Shown here: positions 33,874 to 46,369 of the stretch, in pieces
Layout of the letters: each line of letters opens with the position of its first letter
Position numbering within the stretch: the stretch's first letter is position 1
Source: Eumeta japonica
Taxonomy: Eukaryota > Arthropoda > Insecta > Lepidoptera > Psychidae
DNA: 64,000 nt
Assembly: GCA_005406025.1 (NCBI GenBank)
Contig: BGZK01000084.1
Coordinates: 558,001 to 622,000 of the forward strand
Reading direction: 5' to 3'
The notes under the pieces: model-generated
What the model saw: the letters and a program-made list of their open reading frames with translations, nothing else
Database searches by the model: none
Told to the model about the DNA's origin: nothing
Position numbers and translations under genes: made by a program

Positions 33874-36800
33874 CTGTAATTGATATATGTAAAAATATAT
33901 AAATACATATGTTTCTTAATGCCTATCATACTAGTCACAAGTGCAGTTTGGATCTTTTGTATAAAAAATTAGTAATATACAACCAAGGTGAACGACATTG
34001 GTTAAATATATTTTTTATATTTTAGATATATACTAGTTTAAACTCCGAGGTCTATGAACACTGTTCTTAATCACAGTTATAATATGTACATAGATATATT
34101 ACATAGATATAACTAAAACTGAATCAATATAAATATGAGTATAATTTTATAATGAAGATTGTTTTATTAAACAATTTAGGCAGATAGTTTTTGCAAATTT
34201 GTGTAAATCCTGTAAATTATGAGAGTTTGATTCAACTTATTTATTCTATTACAATGGAAGCATATCTGTAAGGCCTTTCTGCCCTAGAATAATGAAAATA
34301 GAGCCATATGCTTTAATGTTTTCTTTACAGTGCCTAACGAGAAATTATATTTTTAGAATAAAAAACTATAATTAATATTACTTGTAGGATGCCAAACTTT
34401 GGTTTAACTGTAATTTTTGCTCAAAATGTTACAATTTCAGTAACATTAGTTTTTTTTTATATAGAGTGCATACAAGAAGCACTTTCTTTTTTATTTTATT
34501 TTAGTGTTCTTATGTTGCTACACAATATATATTTAAAAATTATATTGCTTCCAACCTGGGCTAATAGTTAATATAAATAACATGATTTCATAATTAAAAT
34601 ATTGGTCATCGTATATGCATTTATTAAAGTGCCACCACAGACATATTTGAACATGTCAATAAGTAAAAATGTTCTCGTACAATATTTATTTCATCTTACT
34701 ATTTACTTTCATGTAAAACTAATGCGCATATAAAAATTCATGTAGGGTATGAGGCGGAAATAAGGCCTCCTTTCAATTTCTCTCTTCATACTATATTTTT
34801 GATAAGAGTGGGAACAGAACACAACTTGAACCAAATAAGGCGTAATTCTCAGTAAATGAAGAAAATGTGCAATCCTCTACTGGTGAAACCAAATATATGG
34901 ATTTCATGTTATTTAGACATAGTAACTTGAACAAATATTATTTCATTACGAGATAGTTATACTATATATTCCAAGTTAATAAAGGTGTCATACTTTGACA
35001 TTATCCTAACTCCAAACAATAGTCTTAAATAATTAGCTGATATGCAGAAATTTTTGAGGTTTTTATTTTTTGTATGCATGTATTTTTCAATTAAACTTTC
35101 TAAATAACATTTCTGGGTATTTTATGTATTGTTTACCTCATTGCTTAAAAGATTATTATCTATATTCAGTACTTAATTCACTTTGAAACTACTCATATTT
35201 GTATTTATAATATTTTTAGGTTGAAAAACGAAAATGAGGTCAATAAAAAATAAAATAAACAGGCAGTCTTCGGAGACTGAAAGTTTACAGCTTCAAGATG
35301 TAATATCTTTTTTTTTGATTTTTGAAATTGGTTGTAATATCAATAATTGTAATATTAAAAGATCATAATTTGTAAATTAGGATCATTACCATTAGTCTGG
35401 TTTTCACATCTATTTACATTTTAGACAACCCATAATTTTTATATGGTTTATTTGTAAATCAAAACACATGATAGGTTGTGTGAGCCCAGTAAATTCGAAA
35501 TAATAAAAGTCAGTGTCAAGTTTGGAATTGCAAAACTTAAGACTTTTAATTTAAACAAAACAATAATAATGTTGCAATTGAATTAAATTTAAAAATATAT
35601 TATCCCATGAACAAAAAATAGGTACATGTGGATAATGTATTTTGGATTTCGTGGGTAGTTGTGGTTGAGAACACATTGTTTTTATTTTTTCCTTATTTAA
35701 TAATTTACATCAGTAGTATAAAATTACAGTGTCAACAATAATATTACATCAAATCTAAGTAAAAGTTGTAACAATTATAGTGATGTATGTAGTTTTATTA
35801 GATTTATCCAGTATTAGTAAACACCATAGTGATAAGCCCATGACGAAATCAACAAATAAAATTAGTCATAGCAATGCTTGGATATATAACTACATCACAA
35901 AATGGAAAGAAACCCATCGTGAAGTGAGTAAAATATTCAGATGTGTGATTGTTCGAGATCGGCAATAAATCAAAAGCAAAATATCAACTTACATATATTT
36001 GAGTCCGTGTTGTCAAAAGAGAAAAACAACTATCAAACTTGTACTATCACATTCCGATATATGCAACTCCACAAAATATTTACACAATGGAAGGAAAATT
36101 CTTAAATTTAATAAAATAAAAATTGAGGTGCAAAACCAAGCAGCTGAATTAAAGAATCAATTACAAAAAATATAATGGAAAAAATGGAGGAAAAGTTGAT
36201 TTTTTTAAAAGAAGAAAACAAAAACATATACATCAAGATAGGAAAATTAGAGAAAGACATAGAATCCCTGAAAAGAGGTGAAAAGAACAATAATATTACA
36301 ATACTTGGCCTAGAAGGAAAAGAAACGTCTAACTCTGAATTACTATATAAATTATAAAAAAATTTTTAAAAATGATCTGAATATTATCATACAGGATCAT
36401 GAAATCAACAAAAATCATCGCATAGGATCTAAAAACAAAGAAGATAAAAAACCAAGACCAGTAATTTGTGCATTTGTAAATAACTGGAGAAAGACCGAGA
36501 TTATGAAAAATATAAAGAACTTAAAAGAAATTAATATCAGCTAAGATTACTCGAAAGAAGTACTAGAAAAAAGGAAAATGTTGCAAGCTGAATTAATTGA
36601 AAAGGAGAAAAAAAGGCAAGGTAACATATCTGAAGTACGACAAACTAATAGTTAAATAAAAAAAACAGTCAAGAAAAGAGGAAGAGAAAGTCATTTACTT
36701 CAATATACTCATAATAACCAGCCTAAAAACCTCAAGTTGTATCTTCAATCAAATCAAACAGATCAAGTGCTTTTGATATGACGCAGTCTAGATCCAGCTA

Positions 36801-39800
36801 TCTTTCAAATGAACCCTCTACCCAAAAACAATAGCAATCAATAATCGGCAAAAGGAATCGAAAATCAACCAAAGAAATTGACAACAATGGAACATGAATA
36901 CACCAAACTCCTTCAAGCCGATCGGTCTTCATGAGGGAAGAAGTCCACAACCCTCCAACAATAATCACTAATTATTATTACAAAAATCAAAATTATCTAA
37001 AATACAAAATATACATTGCAGCTCTCAATGTACTTACCCTGGAAAATGAAGAAAATCTTGTTGAATTAATATATGTATTACAAGACATAAAATGGGACAT
37101 TGTTGGTATTAGCGAAATGACAAGAATGAGCAAAAATATCATATCATATCCAAACTACATGTTTTACCACATAGGTGAGACCCCGAGCCTCTATGGGGTT
37201 GGTTTTATTGTAAAAAAACATATAACAACATATGTGGAAGGATTCGTAGGTATCTCAGAGCGTATGGCAATATTGAATTTGAAATTTCTTGGATATGATA
37301 ATCCTTGGACAATTGAAACAATACTCATTCTACCTTGACCTAAACAATGCGATTCGAGAGCATGGGCATAAAAACCTCTTAATAATAGGAGACTACAATG
37401 GCCAAATCGTGGAAAGGCGCCCAGGAGAAACTAAAATAATATGACCATTCGATTATAGCAATAAATTCAGAAGTAGAAATGGAGAACATATCATGAACTT
37501 CGCACTAGAAAATAATTTGACCATCTTAAACACTATGATCATGAAAAATAAGAAAAATAAGTGGACCTGAATCTCAATGAATGGTAAAATTAAAAATCAA
37601 ATAGACTTCATAATGTCTTACAAAAACAGATACTTCACTAACTTTACTATAATTAACAAATTGAACTTTAATAGAAATCATAAGATGATTTGTAGCAACT
37701 CAACCAAAAAAGACTAGACGAAGACAAAACCCAATAAACGTTAAGCTCGGAAAACACCAACTGGAACAAATAACAACAAATTTAAAGTACAAATTCATAG
37801 ATTTCCAATCCAACACAAAGGAACTAGGAACACGAGGAAAGTACAACTGAATGCAAAATATAGTAAAAACCCAGATACAACTCATTGCTAATACCAAAAT
37901 CAGAGAGAAAAAATGGCTAACAACAAATACCACGCAATTACTAGAAGACAGAAAACACTTCATCAGTGCTAAGCATACACAAGACAGAAAGAAACTTTTA
38001 ACAAAGATTAATAAAGAAATTAAACATAACATAAGGAACGACAGGAAGAAGAACAGAATGGAAACAATGGAAAAGTATATAAGTAAAACGGGTGGAATCA
38101 AAGAAGCTTATAGAGAACTGAAGAACTCTATGAACTGGATCATTAAGATTAAAACAGATAGGGGAAAATGGAATCACCGTAGAACAGACATACTAGGAAC
38201 AGCAACATCCAGCAAAACAGGAACCAACAAGAAACTATATGGAAACAATAAAACAGGAGAAGAAATAGATTTGACTAACACCACCACTTCCTTGAAGCTG
38301 AAGTTGAAAAACCAATAGATACATAAATATAGATAAAACACCAGGTTCGACAGAATAAACATTGAAATCTAAAGCAAGGTAAGGAAATCTTGATACCAGT
38401 CCTTACAGATATGTTTAATGATATCATAAACACTGAAATAATCCCCAGCCGTGAACAGAGTCTAACATTATTCTGTTATAATCCTGTTGTATAAAAAAGG
38501 AGATATACATGAAATAGAGGACTACCTTCCCATCAGCCTTATGTCTAACATATACAAAGTCTTCGCTAAAATAATAATAAAACATATTGAACGAACACTA
38601 GATGAACAGCAACCCATTGAGCAAACTGGCTTTCGCAAAAACTACTTGGTGATTGACCATGGATATGGTCTTGCGAAGTAAGTGGAGCCGTGAGTACGTC
38701 TAGTGCATGACAATTCTAAGCGTTCATTATTCTACATAAATTAATTATTTATAGGTGTACATAATCAAATAATTATATTAACTCATTTGCATATTCCACA
38801 TACTAATATTAATGCTTTACACTGTGGTGCAAATTTGAACTAACTTGATTAATTCCTCGTCTTCTTTTGTTTCACGGGCTTCACGTTCCTCTGCTGTTTC
38901 AGGTTGATATTGTTTAAGCATGCTTTCATAGTCGATGGTTTGCTGCCGACGATTCAATTCCTTCAGTTCTTCCAAGCTTTCTAGTAACTCTATTTCTTGT
39001 TTTGATTGTTCTGTTCTATATTCTGTAAAACAGTGATACAATATTGGGTATTTCTGAATAGTTTGTTTTTCTCATGGTATAGAATTTTGTAATTATCTTT
39101 TTTAAGAAAAAGAAAATTGAATATGTTAAATTCTGTTTTTTATGCATTCAATCACATATTTCACATTAAAAAATCTGCTAGCATTTAAAAAATACTATTT
39201 ATAAAATATGCTTATGATCATTGAATATTAAAGAAAAAGAATTTCCTAAAACAAATAAGTAAGTAAACAATAGTATTTATTTAAAATACATAATTTCAGT
39301 AATATAATTAAAGTTATTTTTTTATAAACTATGATATGCCTACATTTTCTATTACAATAATAAAGTAATTCAATGTTTTATTTTCCCAGTTACTTTTCTT
39401 TTCTCATGTCTCATGTCCCAGTACAATGTATATAAACAAAAACTTGATTTACCCATTTAATATTTAGACCAAACACCAAATAAAATCTTATCTTGGTCAT
39501 TAATTTTCTCTTGGGCATCATTAAAAAGCCAACTGTAAACTTGAATCAATGAACTCTCCTTTTTAGATATCGACAATGTAATTCTAAGGCACCCATCATG
39601 GCCCATAACCTTTATTCAAGACAATGACTTCTAATTTAGCATTTGCACTTAACATTTCTTTCTAAGCAGTTATTGACTTTATAAATGATATGGCTTGCTC
39701 TTTGTCACTTCAACTATATTAAATATATTGCTTATCTGTCCTTTACATAACATATCTCAATTATTACATTTTAGATGGTCCTTTTAAAATATTTATGGGT

Positions 39801-40432
39801 ATGTTATTCTACAATCATTTTTCAAATGCTATAGAATAAATATAGATGTTATGCTATCAATTTTTACCTAATAACTTCATAGGATTATTGGCTTCCTCCT
39901 CTTTTTGTTCTTCTTCTTCACGTTTTGCCTGTTCTTCAGCTAATTTTAAAGCCATGAAATTACGTGTCGCACCAGCTTCAATTTCATAATCTGTATTTTT
40001 GGGATCTGTCTTAAACGATATCTCTTGAAGGCAACGCGTGCACTAAAATAATAACAAAACATAATAAAGATCATTGTAAAGTGCCTTCTATTTTATGAGT
40101 AAATTGCGGTAATTCATTTACCTTTATGTAAAATCTATAAATTCTTATTCCCAGGTAATCTTGATTTTCTACATCCTCTTTTCTAGCATTGAACTTTTTA
40201 CCCTTGTAAATATATTCGCCACAAGTTGCACATCGCATGTTAAATGGTGCCATAAGACGAACGGTATATTGGCGATTTTTCGCCAATTTCATGCGCGGGA
40301 TTTTCGAAGGATCGAAATCAGGCGGATAGTATTTCTGGAATCAAATTCAATATTAAATTGATTTCCAAAACAAATAGAAGAATATGAGAGAAAATAATAA
40401 TTACTTACATTTAAAACTTTTCGTTCAGACAT
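33531..40432 (-). CDS. YJU2 splicing factor (CCDC94 family), complete, 5 exons
   Basis: Nuclear pre-mRNA splicing factor; family members join the spliceosome around the first catalytic step and help dock the branch helix. Exons 40432-40409, 40334-40122, 40042-39868, 39022-38845 and 33873-33531 join in consistent phase to 310 residues (human about 323). It starts [20 protein letters not shown]. Zinc ligands Cys43, Cys46 ([19 protein letters not shown]), Cys80 and Cys83 (CTRC) are all present, followed by the conserved [20 protein letters not shown] block. A charged coiled coil covers residues ~115-195. A Lys-rich segment with [11 protein letters not shown] and an acidic-Ser C-terminus ([14 protein letters not shown]) end it. 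All introns have GT/AG borders; lengths are 74, 79, 845 and 4,971 bases. Intron 4 holds a LINE. No defect is seen, so the gene looks functional. Confidence 0.95.
35310..35610 (+). repeat. interspersed repeat R3, copy 1 (YJU2 intron 4)
   Basis: Shares 'cataatttgtaaatta', 'attagtctggttttcaca' and 'tttaatttaaacaaaacaat' in order with 60583-60812, in the same orientation. No ends or ORF are recognisable, so the element class is unknown. Confidence 0.6.
36040..38690 (+). mobile_element. decayed AP-endonuclease LINE, 3'-truncated, in YJU2 intron 4
   Basis: Opposite strand to YJU2. Bases 36175-36660 resemble an ORF1-type coiled-coil protein ([33 protein letters not shown]). Bases 36931-37340 give the endonuclease start ([41 protein letters not shown]). 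After a frame break come GDYNGQ (~37400) and NHKMI (~37680). Bases 38487-38660 encode the start of the reverse transcriptase ([33 protein letters not shown]). The polymerase core is missing: homology stops at about 38665. The lineage resembles CFDP2/RTE-like 'endonuclease-reverse transcriptase' elements of Lepidoptera; the exact clade is uncertain. Multiple stops make it inactive. Confidence 0.88.
38845..39022 (-). CDS. YJU2 exon 4
   Basis: Codes the coiled-coil part with [16 protein letters not shown] and [19 protein letters not shown]. Acceptor 'ctgttttacag'; donor gttagt is weaker than the others. Two bases are left over and are completed by exon 5 to a Lys. Confidence 0.92.
39868..40042 (-). 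CDS. YJU2 exon 3
   Basis: Opens with the second zinc pair CTRC (Cys80, Cys83), runs through EAGATRNF and a Glu/Lys-rich helix to NNPMKLL, and leaves one base over. Acceptor 'attattttag', donor gtaaaa. Confidence 0.94.
40122..40334 (-). CDS. YJU2 exon 2
   Basis: Residues 9-79, phase 0 at both ends. Contains [17 protein letters not shown] and the first zinc-ligand pair CATC (Cys43, Cys46), and ends ..RIYRFYIK. Acceptor 'ttgattccag', donor gtaaat. Confidence 0.95.
40409..40432 (-). CDS. YJU2 exon 1
   Basis: Codes MSERKVLN from ATG at 40432-40430 and ends in phase 0 at a consensus donor (gtaagt). The tiny first coding exon and its start match the family's universal N-terminus, which fixes the start codon. 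Confidence 0.93.
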
Positions 40433-41660
40433 TTTGTATTAAAACTTAAAAGTTTAGTTATAAGTCTTACAAAATGATTTCAACTATAATATAGAGTTTA
40501 CTAATTTAAAAAAGAATTAAAGCAATCCACGAAGTTACGGTTGGTACAATATTTCTTTCATAGATGAATATGAATATATAGAGATTTCTTTATAATCTTG
40601 CACACCAAGGCAATCTGTCAATAGTGACAATAGTGTCAACATCAAGCATCAACATCGACATGGTGTTGCCAAAATAGATTTTTACAGTTTACAGGATGTA
40701 TGATTTCTAAAAATATAAAATCATGTGAATTAGTAGAATTAACAATATATATATACATATCTTCTATTTATGGGTTTCAATAACAAATTATTTAGTAATC
40801 ATAAAAAATGTTTATTGAAAATTTGTTTAGTATGATAAAGTAACTTAAATATTATTTGTACCTAAGTACATTTTCGTGCTTCCAGTTTTTTCGAAAAATA
40901 GTTAAGCCTTTATTTGACCTACAATTAAATATTATTCTTTGAAAAATAAAAAGAAGTATGGACAGTAAAAACATTAGTAATTCTCAAATTGATAGTCGTC
41001 CGACTTTCATAACTGGTGAAAATTAATTTTAACAAAGTTACCACTAACATTCGCATGGGAATCGCCAACTTTTATAATATAACTAAATATTTAGAAGAAT
41101 ATAATTAATATCAATAGTAAACAAACAAGTTCCAAAAGTCAATGATAAAATAAATATCAGGTATATATGCAATTATACTGTAACAAAAAAATGCGCTGAA
41201 AAATCATTTAGAACAGTTTTAACTAATTGAACTTAATTTGTAAACGTAATAATTTCCTAAAGAAACTAATTGTCAGCACACTAATTTCAATATTTACATG
41301 TTTGCGTTCATATTTAAATCATCTTCAGGATAAATACATGATCCAATTTTAAAGTTAAAGTAATCATGCAAAAATCCATAGCTTTTCATAAATTTTAGTT
41401 TTAATATTTTAAAACCCTCAATTGAAATTTACGCCGTAGCTGAAAGTTTGAACGGCCCGTGTCTACCACCCACGCTTACCTTCCACTACCTATAGCCTAT
41501 GTTGATATCTATTTTCACGATGTCACACACGCGTTTAACAAATCAGCACGTTTTCTCTCCGCGTCACACTCCATGACTTATATTTAAGGAAAACAGTGGG
41601 ATTGAATTTAAGGAATTATCACTACACTTGAAACGTTCAAAAAAGTCAAGGGATTATTTT
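40433..41660. other. YJU2 upstream region
   Basis: Presumed 5' UTR and promoter of YJU2. No TATA box stands out close to the start codon. Direct 'gtgacaatagtgtcaacatc'-like motifs at 40620-40660 could be anything. No second gene is seen head to head. Confidence 0.4.
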
Positions 41661-41662
41661 TA

Positions 41663-41704
41663 GTTTTACAATTGGTTCATAGATATATGAACCAATTGTA
41701 AAAC
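41663..41704. repeat. perfect 19-bp hairpin with 4-nt loop
   Basis: Arms 41663-41681 and 41686-41704 are exact reverse complements (gttttacaattggttcata) around 'gata'. No flanking duplication recognised. Confidence 0.85.
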
Positions 41705-41709
41705 AATTG

Positions 41710-43440
41710 TTTAAATATGGACGTGAACATATTGTATATCTACGAGCAATTTGCTTTAGAATATTCCTTTAATGTAAACAACATAGTTAATGAGGGTCTT
41801 CCAAAATAATGGCTAAGAAATAGCAACATGAGAAGACAGTTCTAGTCATTTGTCAAAGTTACGCAAATGTCGTTCCCAAGACCTCATTTTTTTATAATAT
41901 CTTTAGTATAGTATAGGTTTTTTTTTTAGATTGTACCATTAGTTTTTAATGTCCTTATAAAAATAAATCTAGTGCCAGTAACAGTGGTATGACAAATTAT
42001 TCTTGAACCCATTAAATTTCTATCAAACTTTTTTTTTCTAGATTATGTCATGAGCTTATTTCTTAACACGTTTTTTTGTAAGTTATCCAATGTTCATTTA
42101 CAAATAAATCGGTGCCTATGTTTGTAGTTTTTATTTATAATATAAAATCTTGTCACTTTTAAAGACTCAAAAATAGATATTGATTATTGTTATTAGCGTT
42201 TTCGATTTCATTCTCTCATTTTTATCTCGTTTCCAATTACTTTTATTTGATAATAGCATTTTTCTCATAATTTTATGGTTTCGAGGAATCAGACGACGCA
42301 TGCATTTTGAACATGCAAATAAGCAAGATGTCCTGTAGACCCATACTTACACCCCTTAAGTATATGATGATAAGTAACTATAACTCATAAAAAACAGGGT
42401 ATTAAATTGATCTAAGTACTTCTCCCTAACTATTACACAGCTCTTTGGCTTCTCGTATTTTTTACGCGCGTTACCTATTCATGTTTTTTGGAAGTAACTT
42501 GTTGAGCGGGAATAGCTTGTTTGACAACATTAAAATATACCTCAAATCGCTTATTAATATTATACTTCAAATAAAGTATTTCACCTTATTTTAACAAAAG
42601 TATTTTATATATTACATGAAACAAGAACAATATTTTTTGAAACTTTGCCTGTGACCTTCAACGCCCTGTAATTGGCTACAATTTTTGTGACGTTGTACAC
42701 AAATGAACATTGCTTTCTAGATTGAGTGTAGTTTGCATTTTGTGTTTTATGGATGTTATATTCGATCATTGAGCTAAAGCAGTTTTAGTTAAATCTTATA
42801 ACTACTGGCACAAATATTCGTTTCGAGTCTCAAAATGGAGTCGATTTTTTTTACGAACTGATAACACCAACCTACCTAATATAGATACATTTACGATTGC
42901 ACTTTTTTTTTAGAATAATGCTAATTATTATGATACGAAACTTAAAAAATTAAATATAGTAGTGTAAGTACCCCTTAGGAATTATTTTACACAAATTTTA
43001 TGTATAAGTATACTTAATACGATAAGTTCAGAAATTTTGTAAAATATAATTTTAGCCTATTTAGATAAATACTCGAAAATTTCATCTTATTCTTTTATCA
43101 AAGTGTTCTTCACATATAAAGACATTTTAATATTGTGAAATGTCATTTGGGTCTTTTTTGAACTAACTGTAGCTACATGCAGGCACTACACACCATTTAA
43201 ACGCCATTATATCTACAAATTTCAAGGAAATCGATGAAATTCATTTCAAATGCACTGTTTTATGAAGGTTATTAACTTGTTTACTTGTATGTGATGTCAC
43301 ACAAGTCATGTGACCAGCGTCATTACAGAAATAGCGTTTTGGCGCCGTTCTGGAAATTTAAAGTACAATGTTGATTTTTAATCATAGTAGAATAAATTTT
43401 CCGGAAATATTGATGAAAATGTGCTTATTTTGTAATAAAC
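41710..43440. other. AT-rich noncoding DNA
   Basis: No supported exon, RNA gene or element. Confidence 0.5.
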
Positions 43441-43446
43441 AATAAT

Positions 43447-43811
43447 TTAAAACGATTCTCCAAAATAGTCAAATAGCATATTCACCACCAGAGCACTAAG
43501 TGGCTCCGTCTTCATCAAAGTGGTCATGATCTGTACGAGACCAAGCATATTGCTATTAGAAAGTATTGTGAATAGACTCAGCAAAATTATGACTGTCCGT
43601 GACAACGTATACGCGTGTTCAGCGGAATATTGTGGAAACTCGGGAACCTCTGCTTTAGTTACATAAGGTAGTGTTTCCAAAACTATACTTGTATTATAGC
43701 CTGTCCATATCGTAATTGAAAGAGCTTTTTCGGCATTTTGTTTTGTTTCTCTTGGCGCACTTGATTGCCTGTCTTTATTTAGTAAATTTCTTGTAAAAAA
43801 ATGGAGTATTT
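43447..43811 (-). CDS. possible terminal exon of an unidentified gene
   Basis: A 120-codon frame closes with TAA at 43449-43447 and has a good acceptor just upstream ('tttattattattacag' ending at 43812). Without the splice, the frame stays open up to an ATG at 43992. The C-terminal half looks protein-like and hydrophobic (TLSRTVIILLSLFTILSNSN, LVQIMTTLMKTEPLSALVVN), perhaps helical or membrane-associated. I do not recognise the family. The upstream part of the open frame overlaps a piggyBac-like end, which favours the spliced reading. No matching donor exon was identified, so a dead fragment is possible. Confidence 0.4.
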
Positions 43812-43855
43812 CTGTAATAATAATAAAAAAATATGCACGTGCTGGCAAAGTGTAT

Positions 43856-45075
43856 TTAACCTTTTGACGGTCGTTGTCCGATATATCCGACAAAATAAAT
43901 TGTGACAAAGAGGCCAGTGTCGGATATATCAAACAAATTACTCTTTTTCGTTTTTTTTCTTTATTCTTAATTTTCACGTAATTAAAGAACAAAAATTAAA
44001 ACGTAAGTGATTGTAATGAATCAAATGGTTATACTAATACATAAATGAACCTCGGATTATTCTCAGAAATATCATAATGTCGTGACAAAAAAAAAACCCA
44101 TTTTCTTCAATTCCAATCATCGATTTTCTTATATACTCACAAAGCCAAGGTCGAATATATCCAACAATAGTGATGAGACCGTTGATTTACCTTTTTTATT
44201 GGTAGAATTTCATTGCTTTAATAGCTTTGAAGTTACTGGGAAACTGATTTAGAAATTTTCTATTGTAAAGTTGATAAAAGAATTTTATAAATTAATTCTA
44301 CATGAAAATTGTTTTTTTTTATAGCATAGTCGAAGGACAAACGCAAGCAAGCCAATAGAGAGTCGATAGTCATCGCTTCCCACGTCATCACAAAGGTATC
44401 ACCAATGCGTTGCCGGCCTCTTGAGTAGGAATAGAACATCTAATGGAGGGAAGAGTGGTCTGATGGAGGAAAGAGTGGATTGATGAAGGTGGAAGGGGGG
44501 CGATGAATGCGGAAAAGGGAAGTGATGGAAAGGTGACCGGGTCGATGGTGAGGAGAGTGAGGTGATGGAAGGGGAGGGGGCTACCATAACTTTCTCTTGC
44601 TGTATAAAAATCGACAGCGGAAGCTGTTACTTCACGTCTGTATTCTATGAGACTGGTATTTTATCGGTCGAGCCGGCCCATGTTTCTGTATTATAGTATA
44701 TTCTGTATTATAGCCAAGTTGACTATAGCATGGGTCTACTACAAATTATTTCTTATAAATAAGATGTGGTTAGTGTTATCAATTTTTAACAAATACAAAT
44801 ATAGTAAGAGTGATTTGAAATTGTTTCTCTACATTATACGAACTTGAAATAAATTCGTTAGTCATTGTGAGGTATTTGTACAATGAAATTGTAACGTATT
44901 TAATCCCATCACTAGATAAATGCGATTCGTGTATACTTTGAAAGCCAATGTCGGAAAAATCCGACCGCTTAAGACGTCATATTTTTTTATTATTGTAAAT
45001 ACGATTCTATCAAGTGTTCTTAGTACTGTCAGAGCCTTTGTCGGAAATATCCGACCGCTTCATACGTCAAAGATG
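43856..45075. mobile_element. putative piggyBac-like non-autonomous element
   Basis: Starts TTAA followed by CCTTTTGACGGTCG, then GTCCGATATATCCGAC (43876-43891). Near the right end the inverted block reads 'gtcggaaatatccgaccgct' then 'catacgtcaaag' (45040-45070). Further copies of the palindrome are at 43919-43934, 44150-44165 and 44950-44965. TTAA plus a CCYTTTGACG start with palindromic subterminal repeats is what piggyBac-type elements show. The right-hand TTAA is not preserved and no transposase is encoded, so boundaries and class are inferred. Confidence 0.45.
44430..44590. repeat. degenerate purine-rich minisatellite
   Basis: Irregular 'gatggaggaaagagtgg'-like units follow 'aatgcgttgccggcctcttg', a phrase common in lepidopteran repeats. 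The 62-codon Ser/Pro-rich frame on the reverse strand is an artefact. Confidence 0.5.
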
Positions 45076-45529
45076 ATTTGATCATTCGACAAGTGTTGTT
45101 CTCATAATACTCCTTATCGAGAAAATTAAAAAAAGCGTATATATATATAAGGGTATTTTAAAAAATTAGGAGTTTTTTAAAATGTAGCAATATGTTTTCT
45201 TTTCTCTGCAATGTTTAATTTTAATATATTTTTTGTGTATTTACAATTTAATAGTTGTCTAATTTTAATATTTACGATACTCTTGTACATTACAAGTTTT
45301 ATTAAATTTCTTGTACTTTACACAACATAGGAGAGCGTCATGGTACGCACTGCAGAAAAGAAACAAAAAATTGGCAGCTATTGAAATAATTTTATAAGTA
45401 ATAAATAAATGTTAGGAAAAATAAATAAAAATATGGAATTCTCGTATTAAAAACAATTTTATTATTATTATTAGAAAAATGCAATATTTAGAATTAAAAT
45501 ACAAAACACACGAATAAGCAATGACTTAC

Positions 45530-45631
45530 ATAGTACATGTACCTCATGCCGTTTGCCGTCATCCACCATATAGTGTATGAACTATGGCCGTGATGGTCAA
45601 GGCATGCCAATAGATATTTCACATCAATATA
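45530..45631 (-). CDS. possible 34-codon internal exon, unidentified
   Basis: Bounded by an acceptor (tatagtag) and a consensus donor (tat|gtaagt), phase 0 at both ends. It reads YIDVKYLLACLDHHGHSSYT then IWWMTANGMRYMYY, aromatic-rich and unlike random AT-rich translation. It lies upstream, in the - direction, of the possible terminal exon at 43447-43811, but the phases do not join directly, so a further exon would be required. Family unknown. It could be a remnant of a lost gene. Confidence 0.35.
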
Positions 45632-45634
45632 CTA

Positions 45635-46360
45635 CTATAGCGATACTGTCAACAAGCATATTGATTAAATTACGCAACATTTTATCAAAATTTAAATAAT
45701 TTAGTAATACGGTTATCAAGTTTTTTCTAAAAATGGTAGTGAAATATCACAATAACCGCCCAAAAAATATCTCTCGGTGGCAAACGTTGAATAAAATTAT
45801 ATTTGTGTGCCATACACCTCTTATTATTATGTCGAGAATTCTTGATTTAGACTTCCCTTATACGAGAAACAATTTGCATAAACCAAATGCCTTATATGAA
45901 TTTATAGGTTAAACCAATGTTTTCAGCTTTACGAGAGAATATCAGGTTGGTGAACATTAGGATGAAGAAGAGCTATTTGTCTTACATGGTGATAACGATA
46001 GGAGATATCATTAAGAAGTAACGGATAACATAATCGAAGTACTAGTGTCGCCTGCTTTATGGTTTTCAAACTGTTACTTTTTCGATAATAAAATAAAAAT
46101 CGACAATATTTATTTTATCGTTTCGCATCACTATATTTATTCATAAAAAAAACGATGATGGCTCTAAGAGCACGTATGGTGAAAGAAGATTTGGCTATCA
46201 AAAGGAGTAAATTAAAAACAGCCGCTTTTTCTCTCCTTATTTTTTGCGGATAAGGTGTAATGAAAGGAATTAAAATTTCATTTTTTTCAAAATTCGTTGT
46301 CAGAAAAAAATTCTAATACAGATATTCCTTATAATATTAAGAAAAAAAAGCTAGTTATAT
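45635..46360. other. noncoding DNA
   Basis: No supported feature. Confidence 0.4.
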
Positions 46361-46369
46361 TTACTGTAT

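Noticed and set aside
37700..38362. hydrophobic minus-strand ORFs inside the LINE
   Set aside because: Antisense shadows of the Lys/Asn-rich LINE ORF on the + strand.
44399..44587. 62-codon Ser/Pro/His-rich ORF
   Set aside because: Product of a degenerate purine-rich minisatellite read on the opposite strand.
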